From NCBI GenBank assembly GCA_907164885.2, contig OU015496.1, positions 185,841,781-185,905,780 on the forward strand: a stretch of 64,000 bases of DNA. Reading direction: 5' to 3'. Shown here piece by piece: positions 54,741 through 64,000 of this stretch. Origin of the DNA: Dolomedes plantarius. Its lineage: Eukaryota > Arthropoda > Arachnida > Araneae > Dolomedidae. The notes beneath the pieces were generated by a model. It did no database searches. It saw only the letters and a program-made list of their open reading frames with translations, and was not told where the DNA came from. Position 1 is the stretch's first letter, and each line of letters starts with the position of its first letter. The translations under genes were made by a program, and so were the position numbers.

Positions 54741-57640
54741 GATTTAAATAATTCAATTTTGCAGCAATAGGATAGCAGTAAAGTAAAAACTATGTTCTTT
54801 TTATTCTTACATTTATTTTCAAAATACAGTCCAAAAATATACACCCACCAAACTGGGATTAGGATAACACCAGGAAGAAAATTCAATTCGGTAAAATGGT
54901 ATCAGAGCTTTGCATGGGAATGGAAGATCTCCCATAGCTGATGTGCCACCTAAACCATATTTTTTAGTTTTTGAAAATTCACAACTATTCCATTTTTTCC
55001 AGAACTTAGTTGATCTCAGGTTAGCTAAATTTATTCTAATTTACTTTTTCTTTTTAAAAGTTTTTTAAATTTTGATTTCATTTTCAATTGCTAATTTTTG
55101 TGAACTTATTTGTATTCACTTAATCTTGAAGCTGTTCTCCTAGTATTCTTTCAACCAACTGTAAAACCAATGATTGATAATGTGATCAATCGAGTGACGA
55201 ATTCAATCCATTTTCTACTAATTTTAATCTGAAATGTTAGATCTGTTATTTGTATTTAAAGCACTTACTAATTCATACATTTCTTCTAACTTCCGTTAAA
55301 GAAAGTAGATGGCAGCACTGATGCTGGTGCTTCAATGTATAAACAAAGCTGCATGGAAGTACAATATTCACGATTTGCGATGTAACACATTTATAATAAC
55401 ATTTGTTGACTAACTTTATCAATATTTTATGGCTTCTATTATGAAATTCGTATTATAAAATTTGCTTTTATATAAAACATCATGGTAAGGGTAAGCGCAT
55501 TATGCTTAAATAATTCAGATTACATTCATGGAACAGTACATCTCGTATGTATGACAAACACACACAAATATATTTTGATGAACCTAATTGATAAAACGAC
55601 TTTTCATTTACATTTTGTTAAAAGAAAGAAATTTGACGAAAGTGTCTTAAGGTTTTTTTAGCTAATTTTTTAACATGGTTTTAAAAGGATTTAAAGCATT
55701 AGTTTAGGAAATAGATAATGCATTGCAATTTTTCAACGTTATTTTGACAATATTTTAAAATATGACTTGCGTATATAATTCGTGTTAATAAAGAAACTTC
55801 TAAAAAAATGGACATAACGTTATTATACTGTGTTCAATTTTCTATGAGTGTGTTGTATTGTTCAACTTCTTAAATTTATTTTATAAAATGTTTTTTAATT
55901 GATGTCCAATGCTTGATCATTTCCCCCTTTTTTAATATGCTAAGGAGTATATTTTTTAGAATTATTAAATATAGGAAATATCTTAAACTAACCGAAAATC
56001 AACACTAAATCCGCAACCACACTCTAAAACTAAATCTCTCTCCCCCCCCCCCCCCTCCTCCCCGAAAAAAAAGACGAGGAAATGTAAAAATTAAAAATAT
56101 TCTTTAAAATATATGTACTGTAATCAATAAATAAAATGTTAAACTTTACTTTTAAAAAAATAATTGTAAAAAAATAGGGTATTTCAAAAACGAACGTCCC
56201 TTTGGCGCTTCAAAATGAGCGAAGAAGTTCGCCTGGCAGAAATGTTTATCGTCTTACTTTAGTAAACAGCTGAGATAAAATCGACCAGCTATATTTTTAT
56301 CCGTGACCTGTAATCTAATTATCTTTCCCTCGTGTTGAGTTTATTTTTCAGGTCCTTGAATTTAATAATACAGGAAATAATTTTGCCTTTCGTCGTAAGT
56401 TGAAGGTTGATGAATATAAATTTTACACCAAGGACAGTGTGAATATAGTTTAATCATTTTTAACTAAAATTTGTAAAAAATACCGAAAATAAGATTAAAC
56501 ATCTGTTAATTCTCTCTTCAAATTGTGTGCTTATATCAAAAAGGTGGGGAAGGGGGAACTATAGCGTGTCTGTTGCTGTTAGTTGGTTTGCAAATTTATG
56601 TTATCTAAACTTCACACGTTTTTATATAAGAATTTTATTCTCATAGTTTCAAAAAGCAATGTCGCTTTTAGCTAACATTTTTTGACATATTGCACACATT
56701 ATGAAGTAAAACAAACGCGTTGCAATTTCCAAGAAAATTATGAAACTTTAAACTTTGGCTGCTTCGCGTATATTTACAAAATTATCAAAACTGTATTAGC
56801 GTTGTATTAATTGATATTAACTGAATTGCATTGTTTAAGGATCAGTAAGAACTGCTGGCATTTCCTTTTTTTACCAATAAATGGCATTATTCGTCTCAAA
56901 CATTACGTTGAAATTCTCTTGCGCGCATCTGGTGGGAATAAAATAGTTGTGTTTTTATAATAGGGCATGTAATCAGGTAAGTCTGTGTACATTTAAAAAT
57001 GAACCCCGAGAATTGCATATCTGTTTTCTTTCAAAAATTAGCAGAGACCTCATTCTTCTCATGCATATCTTATTTATTTTTTCTTTTATAATTCTGTATG
57101 AAAGGGTTTCTAAATTAGCAACCTGTAGTCATGCTATTAATGAACACTTAAATTGATGTGACTATTATAGGCGTGTCACATATTTGTTATTTATCTGAGT
57201 AATATAAAAAATAAAGAATTCTCGATTTCTGTATTTTATGCATAACATTTTTCTATTATTTTTCCACACAGTTGCTGCCATAGTTCAACCGTAAAATCGT
57301 CTTATACACAATTCACCCAGGTACTATGCAAATTTAGTTAATAATTCAAGCTGATAGATAAAAGGTTCATTATTTTGATTAAATTTCTGATGTTGCTACA
57401 TTCTAATTTATGACAGAGAAGGCAATTTTTATCGGGTGTAGGTGAGGAGGACATGTACGTCCCATCTTCATGACCCTCATCTGAGTATAACGAATAACTC
57501 CTTGCTTTAGAATATAAAATGAATAATTTCAAAGTCATAATGTTACATGAATATAGAATGACTAGCCATCAGTTTGTCTCGCCCACACTCTCTTGCCCGA
57601 GGTTTCTTTATTTCAGTGGTTTCGAAATACTGTTTTATAC
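54741..57640. other. AT-rich stretch without supported gene
   Basis: CTCF-like words are near 55307 (gtagatggcagcac) and 57649 (aacagatggcagcac). A C-run is at 56041-56054. Nothing else is supported. Confidence 0.35.
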
Positions 57641-58114
57641 TATCGTCAACAGATGGCAGCACGAGCCCTATTAATTTCAGGATAGCCACATGCTGCTTTA
57701 TTGATCGTAGCTGTATGACCAAATAAATATCTCACTGAGATGTTTCGTTTCGAACCTTCATCTGTGATACTGTTTCGACTTAAAATTTCATTTCCCAGAT
57801 TCATATGGTTGCTATTGATTGCACGTAATAAAATCAGTTTTCTCCGAAATACAAACTATTTTCTCAGAACTTGAGAAGTATGGTGATGCCTTTACGAAGT
57901 CTGTGTTATGTAAGTGGCTTGCAGGGAAGGTAAATAATTCGAAATCCTAGCCAATAAAGCCGTAGTTGCAGCTTTTGAATTTCTTTGCTGTTATAAATGT
58001 GTATACCGAATTTAATCTTCAGATAAAATAATCGATTTAAATTTTCGGTTTGTGTGCGTGGTCTTTAAACTTTTGTGGATATAATTCTCATTTTTTTTTA
58101 TAAGGTTCTCTCGA

Positions 58115-58399
58115 TTAATGTCGTATGTAACAGTAATAAGGTGTGTAATAGTATTTTATTATCACGATGAATTTTACATCCTCAACCAAAATTTCGCCCA
58201 ATTCGTTTTTAAAAAGAATGATTCTTTGAACCACTATAGTAACAATATTCAGTGTACCCAGCTTTGTTTTTCCAGTTGCTAATTGGGCAAATGCGTTTCC
58301 TTTAATATTTGCTCCAACGTGTTGATGACACTGTTTTTCTTTTGATTGCGCATCAAAAGAAAGAGACGTTTCCGCGGCGTATCTAATGGTTTCAGACAT
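58115..58399 (-). CDS. Unassigned 94-codon frame with nearby TATA-like box
   Basis: The frame starts MSETIRYAAETSLSFDAQS and is well mixed for about 75 codons (GANIKGNAFAQLATGKTKLG, LFKNELGEILVEDVK) before an AT-rich end (KYYYTPYYCYIRH). On the minus strand TATAAATA lies roughly 30 bases upstream of the ATG and an AATAAA signal lies within the last codons. The early codons are GC-richer than local DNA. No family is recognised. It may be a small gene whose last codons are mis-assigned, an exon, or chance. Confidence 0.25.
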   Translation of the reverse strand: MSETIRYAAETSLSFDAQSKEKQCHQHVGANIKGNAFAQLATGKTKLGTLNIVTIVVQRIILFKNELGEILVEDVKFIVIIKYYYTPYYCYIRH

Positions 58400-58689
58400 T
58401 CTGTTTTTTCCGGCTCAGTGCTGATTATTTATAATACTATCCATATTCAATGAACGCCGCTTGTTTGTACTCCGTAAGTACGTTTTGTCGGACAGTTCAA
58501 TTTTAGTTACTCGAGTTATTCGCCTCGGAACAGTTTTCATGAATTTTTGGCGTGTGTTGTGGTTCTAGGGAAAATTACGTGTGATCAAGACAAATGCTAA
58601 TTCCAATGCATTTCTAATTCGTATATTAATTCTGCTTCTTGTTAACATTAACGCATACTGTAAATTGTGCTTTTGATTTACTATATATA

Positions 58690-58740
58690 AGTTTACTATA
58701 TATAAGCAGTTAGTACACTTCACTGGCTTCAGACCATGGT
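58690..58740 (+). promoter_or_regulatory. TATA box and short first exon with ATG at a splice donor
   Basis: 'actatatataagcagttagt' supplies a TATA-like box. About 40 bases on, 'cttcagaccATG|gtaagt' puts a start codon directly before an ideal splice donor. This resembles a short 5' UTR exon ending in the ATG. No downstream exon was found, so it is unproven. Confidence 0.25.
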
Positions 58741-59899
58741 AAGTCTAATAAAGACTTTAATATTTTAAAGTCATTCAAAAATATCATAAAATCTTTGAAT
58801 GGTTTTAAATATTAAAGCCTGCGTGACCTACCGAATCGCAATACGAAAGTTTATTTATTTATAGAAGAGATGACGATTTTGATGCAGAAAGCCTCCGAAA
58901 AACTTGTTCTTTGCTACTCGGCCAATTCTAGCTTTAGATAGAAGTGACCAGCGATTTTTATTTGTTTATTTATTTATTTTAATTCTTTTTTTTAAAATTA
59001 ATATAGCATCAATGCACAGGATAGTGTCTGTACAATAACTGTGACAGTCTCATAGAAATGTTTTATAATAAACATGCTTAATTAGCGTGTTGTCTCTTAC
59101 GGTACCTTTTTTAAAAGTATTTTTTAGTAATTAAAATTAATTTTTGTTGTGACTAATATAATCGTAATGATGGTCTCTTGATATTTTGGTGTCCAAATAA
59201 GTACCCGCAGTATCAAAATCGCATGCATGTGCCTAAAATCAATTTTTCTCTTCCACATACATGTATAATGTATAAGTTTATGTCAGTGGTATGCACTAAC
59301 AGTTGAATGTGGTGATAATAGTTTGTTTTCCTTTCTTAAATACATAAGTGGCGCACACGGTGATTGAGCATTTTTGTAACCAATACAGAAGAGTAGCCTT
59401 AAACAACTGCGTTAAATTTCAGTTTAACGTAGCCATTGACTAATTTTTTACTTTTCTGTTGCGGCAGCATTTTACGCAGCGATAACCGAGGAGGCCCAAA
59501 CTAAAATAACCTGTTTTCTCGAATTTTTCGGTCATCCTATGAATTTTTGCGTAATTTATCAATTTGTAAGAAAACGCATTAAATCTTTGCGTATTTTGCG
59601 AACCTTTAGGTTTGAATTCTTAGATTTGGGCTCTTAGAGTGTCCCCCCGTTGAAACGAAAACCATCTTCCTCTACTAATTTTCATTTTAACTTCAATGTA
59701 ATATGTTATAATGCGCTTTTGCATTAACTCATGAGAAATATCACGAACGTACGTCAGTGGCATACGCTTATTGTCCTAGGTTTCAATGGACTGAATTCAG
59801 TTTACCGAATAATAATTTATATCGATTTTCTGGAATCCCCATGCTGTACCTTGAAGTGTGTAAATAACTTGGTGGTGGTTTTACCGGAATTCTAAAAAA
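58741..59899. other. No supported gene
   Basis: Mixed AT-rich DNA. If the 58.7-kb first exon is real, this would be intron. Confidence 0.3.
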
Positions 59900-60240
59900 A
59901 TTACACGGTTATTGGGGAGGAGGGGGGGTTCTGTCGGATACACACCGCCATGAATTTTACTTTCGCTTTCAACCAAGAAGAAAAAATAAAGTGTGTCACC
60001 CCAGAGGCGAGTGTGTTTCCGGTGCTCTTCTGTAGGAACTGTTCCGGGAAGACGGAGTCGTTTCCCACGAGAGAATCCACGATCCGCGGGCACAGGAAGC
60101 CTCGACCCTCCCTATACCTCCCTTTAATTGCGTTTATCTGGAAACGAGGCTTTACCGTAATCACGTGGTTTTTGTTTTACTTGAAAGTTTGGAAAATAGG
60201 CTAGGAGAGTGGCACCGCAGAATATAACCTTGGCGATTTT
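59900..60240. other. GC-richer island without assigned function
   Basis: Overlapping frames on both strands (59950-60204 plus; 59881-60164 minus) arise from the local drop in AT content. None shows a recognisable motif. It could be a repeat, promoter or non-coding exon. Confidence 0.3.
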
Positions 60241-60487
60241 CCGAAAGTTTATTAAATTAAATGTGTTATGTAAGAAGCATAAAACAAGTACAGATTTCGT
60301 TAGCGGTGATTAGAAAAAAACGTTGTGTAGATATTTAATAAATCCTTTGTTAATAATACTTTACTTAATGATGTATACGTAATACCAATGTTGGATTTAG
60401 GCCGAATTGCCGAATCTGACCGCGTTCAAAATAGAGATGTGATGTATGATTAGACGTAACGCGATTGGTTCTAGCTCGCTGTTAATT

Positions 60488-60562
60488 CGTAAACCAAGTA
60501 GTAGACTGGTTTGAAGCCTTCGAAATTTCGAAAAGAGTGCGATTCGATTCGCAATTCTCAGG
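60488..60562 (+). repeat. Possible tRNA-like SINE head
   Basis: 'accaagtagtagactgg' followed by GTGCGATTCGATTCGC (B-box-like). The match to box A is weak. Confidence 0.25.
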
Positions 60563-61299
60563 AGTTAATTTTTTATGCTGTTTTTCTTTTTTTGCGTAAG
60601 AAAGTTTTACATGTTTTTGCCTTTTATAATTGTTTTTTTTTCTGTTAAAAAAACAATTACTATGCATATGTTCATAGTTTGATTTCACGAAAATTAAGTT
60701 TCAGTGGAGAGTGTATAAGTGAAATAAGCCATTCTCTCATCCCCCTCCCCTTTTTTTTCCCCCACGACGGGAAAACTTATTGACTTTTCGATCGTTACAT
60801 TTTATTTGGTAAGATTATTCTTCGCTAAGAATGAGGCAAATTAAACCTAGTGCTGATATTGAACTGTGATCTAGAGCAAGGAACATATACTCATAACTTG
60901 GGATGTAGAGCATCAGTAAGATCAACTGATACACTCATTGCCTAAAGTACATTGTCTAGGTTCTTTAAATTCAACCATTCGGAAGTCGACTGCCCCAGTG
61001 CTAGCAAAATTATTTTAATGCATAATTTCGTCCATGCAATGATGTATGGAATTTATTGAAAAAGTAAAATATCTTGATATTCTTCACGCTTCGGTTCATA
61101 TTTTGGGATTTTTTGTTATTTTTAAGCCATATCTTTAACTGAAGCGTCTTATCCCCAACCCCCTTCGAACCCTGTGGTTTTCGCTGCGTGGTTACGCATT
61201 GTACGACTAGTTACTGGACACTTCTGTCCATATTCGGGATGATCTATTTCGTTCACCAGATGTCCCGATTTCTTGCCGCTACATAGATCGTACATATCT

Positions 61300-61760
61300 G
61301 ATTCCGTCCATCCCGGATCCTGCTGCTTATCTCTGAGGTCGAATGATCAGACAGTTTAGTGGCGATGGTTCTCGTCTTTCTATCTCATCTGTAGTGGATG
61401 GAGACACTGGCAACCAAAATCGGAGCCTTGTTTTGCCCGAATAACAGCTACTGGACTCGAAACCTGAAACGCGAATGGAATCTCTTTTTTTTTTCTTTCT
61501 TCCTTTGCTGCTTTCGGATATAAAGGAATGAGTAGCTGACTGTTTTGCGTAACACACAGAAGGCTTCTGTGTGAGTGACACATCGAATTGTTCCAAATCC
61601 GTCTGGAGGATGATATTCTTTCTTTGGGGGAAACGGAGCTGAGCCCAAAGATGAGTCTCGAAATTGATAAGTATCCGGATATCTTAAGATGGGGTTGCTC
61701 AGAGTAGGGTTCTTAGCAAGGCACATAGGAGATCAGACGCAATGTGAAAGCTATTAAACA
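61300..61760. other. GC-richer sequence with overlapping unassigned frames
   Basis: Three minus-strand frames (61327-61596, 61380-61583, 61448-61726) overlap; none has a motif or clear start context. It may be non-coding or an unrecognised repeat. Confidence 0.3.
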
Positions 61761-61839
61761 AAAAGCTTATCAACAATTATATGTACACACCAGCGTGTTT
61801 GAAACGACTCTTGTACAGACCTCGTTCTCGGTACGACGT

Positions 61840-62130
61840 GGAACGCTTAATTTTGTTGAGGCCACAAAGCAGTCCTCACTGTAGCGTCACAAGTAGGTAG
61901 GCGATTCTCTCTGAGACGTTGCTAAAAATTACTACCATGGGATCCATAACAAAGAAAGACAGAGTTCTAATTAACAAACGAAGGCCAAATTTTTAAAACA
62001 AAAACTCAACAATTTATTAACAAACAAAATTGACATTTAAACAGTGCAACATATTCAATTAAAATCCCGTGCAGATTCACAACGTACGGAGCCTAAAACA
62101 CACATCCGCACAGGCCGCGTACTCTAGCGT
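61840..62130 (-). repeat. Uninterrupted relative of the Tc1-split composite repeat
   Basis: The reverse complement follows 26280-26467 and then, without a break, 27860-27945: 'ttggccttcg', 'attagaactctgtctttctt', 'gttatggatcc', 'tagtaatttttagcaacg'. The Tc1 element is absent, so this is the empty site. The junction reads tttctttgttatgg where the occupied copy has tttctta and tagttatgg. Confidence 0.88.
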
Positions 62131-63134
62131 CTCTCTCTCTCTCTCCCAGCGAGGGGGTCGGCAAGCGTTGGTGTCTTCGTAGACGCCGAACTTTATTACA
62201 TTGCAGAAACGTTAGGATGACAGCTTTACTGGATGCATCTGTGGGAAAAACGTTTTTTAATCCCCCCACGTGTTCCGAACTGGTGGAACCGAGCAACACA
62301 TTCCTTGAAAAATGCGCAGCTGTGTTTCAAGCTCTTGTGGGGTCTCGGGAAAAAATAAGACCCTATTTCCAGTACGCTACATCACATACGCTATGACTTC
62401 GAGCAAGTTTACGGAAGACTCGATTTATTCCCGTTATCGCACTCTTCGCGGAGAGAATAAAATCGTTCACCAACTGCAGTTCGTATTAGTTCAAATAATA
62501 GATTGTCAGATGTCCAAAGACTGTCACGGCCATCTTTCGTACGGGAAGCCACTTAAATGAAAGAATAATATGCAGTTCCATCAAGTTCTAGAGCAGTGTC
62601 TATCCATCAAGTTCCATCAAGTTCTAGAGCCCTAGGGCAATAGTGTTGATGAATGTACCGACAGTGTGATTACATACGCAAAATGAGCCATAAATTTACG
62701 ATATTAAAATTGGTTGAGGTCATTAAACAAACGTTGGCGTAGAATTCACGTGACTGCGAATTTATGAAGTCGTCCATACCTGCGATTTGCTTCTTGCAAG
62801 AAACAATTCGAAAGAAATTTGAGTAGCTGGGGAATTTTCGTAGATGCTGTTGAAAACACGTAGGAGAAAATCAAACATCGGTCTCTTTAAATGACATGTC
62901 TAGTAGCATCAGTTTTAAACGTATTTGCTAGAACGGAAACGAAATTTCTTTACAATTCCATTGGAATGAAAATTTACTTACCTAATATCCAAATATTGAG
63001 TTTCATAGTAAGACTGAGGTAATCACAAGGTAAAGCTGATTCCATATTGCTGCCAAATTTTCGCCAAGGGGATAATCACTTCCCCTTGAAGTGGTGGCCC
63101 GAAGTGGTGGCTCCAAAAGAGAATTTGAATGTTA

Positions 63135-63332
63135 GGGCCTTATTATACAGAGCCACAGCTGTGGCGCTGTGCAGTGGCTCTGTAGTATAATCTCCATAGG
63201 AAACAATGATCCGCTACCGCAGCCACAGTCGCGCAGGCGAGCCACAAGAAGCTAGGGTAGGCGACTGGAGTGGCTCGCACAGGCCACAGTCGCGACCTGT
63301 AGCCACAGCTGTGGTTCAGTATAATAAGCTCC
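63135..63332. mobile_element. PIF/Harbinger-like MITE candidate, 198 bp
   Basis: The left end GGGCCTTATTATACAGAGCC and the reverse complement of the right end, GGAGCTTATTATACTGAACC, then CACAGCTGTGG in both. Flanking triplets are TTA (left) and TAA (right), of the TWA type preferred by Harbinger but not identical. An inner repeat, 'gcagtggctctgtagtataa', echoes the ends. The open frame across it is not supported. Confidence 0.65.
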
Positions 63333-63980
63333 TAAGAGCGGACCTGCACAACATAAGCCCCGACAGCACTCATTCTGTGGCTCGTCAAGCCTCGTATGAA
63401 GAAGCTTAATGTTATAAATCTAAAACATACAGATAATTTTTTACATTACAAAAGGGAAATATATTTGTTTAACTTTTAAAACAACCAGTAATTTGTTTTT
63501 GTCAGATAAAATATTTTTCGCTTTCCCAATCTATCCTATTTTCTTGAGGCTTACAGCAGCTTTCCTAAGTAATATGACCCTCATCATATTTCGTGTTGTT
63601 CAAGCCTGTGTTAGAGCATTGGTGTTTTTGATATCACATAACTAAATGTGAATCGCATAAATAAATGTGTTCGTCGTTAGATAATGAACACGTCTGCTGG
63701 CACAGAGACACGGACAAAGGCTCGATATGAAACATTTAATGATATCTAAATCTACTATAGGGGCAATAGTTACAGAGGGGCAGTATTTACAGTTTAAGGC
63801 GAAAGGCTCCTCATGGCGGTCGCGTCTCTTGCCCAGTCATATCCGTTCAGCCGCATTCTTCCATCGCGTCTGCGGGCTAACTCCTTGCTTCGCCACAGAG
63901 GGCGCTATCCTTGGTTGAAGTCGGCGCGTACGATATCTCCACATCACATAAATATATAAGAAATTTTAAAAAAACAGTCA

Positions 63981-64000
63981 GTGGGTTCGAGTCCCACACT
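63981..64000 (+). other. T-arm/B-box sequence at the window edge
   Basis: 'gtgggttcgagtcccac' is a perfect tRNA T-arm with B box. The sequence before it is plain AT-rich DNA with no A box or anticodon arm, so a complete tRNA gene is not present in the window. It may be a SINE or a tRNA relic. Confidence 0.35.

Noticed and set aside
61327..61726. Three overlapping minus-strand frames as a host gene
   Set aside because: No frame has a motif, a clear start or splice borders; they overlap in different phases, as expected by chance in GC-richer DNA.
63940..64000. Complete tRNA gene at the right edge
   Set aside because: Only a T-arm/B box is present; the preceding 50 bases are AT-rich with no A box or anticodon arm.
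1..64000. CRISPR array, prophage or bacterial operon
   Set aside because: The satellite at the left edge lacks spacer structure, and spliced genes with GT-AG introns show the DNA is eukaryotic.

Overview
The window is nuclear DNA of an animal, very AT-rich, with long introns and an unusually dense, layered set of mobile elements. The best guess is a spider, probably an orb weaver or relative. This rests on remembered resemblance of the Tcb1-like transposase near 27 kb, the Ty3/Gypsy-type gag near 33 kb and the ZBED-type hAT near 50 kb to proteins common in spider genomes. It is an inference, not a database result. There are no operons, Shine-Dalgarno sites or CRISPR arrays.

Two host genes can be read with confidence, both on the minus strand. 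From 23650 down to 9618 lies a complete Na+/H+ antiporter of the SLC9B (NHA) family. Twelve coding exons, all with GT-AG borders and matching phases, give 531 residues, close to the usual family length. At 41655-41542 an intact 37-codon frame encodes OST4, the mini-subunit of oligosaccharyltransferase; it is too small for ordinary gene thresholds. Weaker gene signals are a possible divergent promoter near 44.1-44.35 kb, three phase-compatible candidate exons on the plus strand (46546-46645, 46923-47144, 48775 onward), small unassigned frames at 43017-43199 and 58115-58399, and a TATA plus splice-donor arrangement near 58.7 kb.

The rest is mostly repeats. Region by region: 1-780 is a satellite array. 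1.0-3.7 kb holds a hAT remnant and two TA-flanked Tigger/pogo-like elements. 3.9-4.2 kb is a long foldback. 5.4-6.1 kb has a Tigger-like element and a hAT MITE. 9.6-23.7 kb is the antiporter gene, with a LINE fragment, a mariner fragment, a second copy of the hAT MITE and a SINE head in its introns. 24.8-32.2 kb is a nested repeat cluster: a composite repeat split by a Tc1 element, a hAT MITE, a piggyBac-like MITE, and a piggyBac transposase relic carrying two further MITEs. 32.4-33.7 kb is a Gypsy LTR with broken gag. 35.5-36.8 kb is a Tc1/mariner element with DD41D spacing. 38.0-38.8 kb is a mariner relic carrying a MITE. 47.4-47.9 kb is a second piggyBac relic without the MITEs of the first. 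49.1-51.1 kb is a nearly intact ZBED-type hAT transposase. 61.8-62.1 kb is an uninterrupted relative of the Tc1-split repeat. 63.1-63.3 kb is a Harbinger-like MITE. Several insertions have both a target-site duplication and an unoccupied relative within this same window, so their boundaries and order can be read directly.

Long AT-rich stretches (4.2-5.4, 6.1-9.6, 33.8-35.5, 36.8-38.0, 38.8-41.5, 51.1-53.3 and 54.7-57.6 kb) show no gene I can support.
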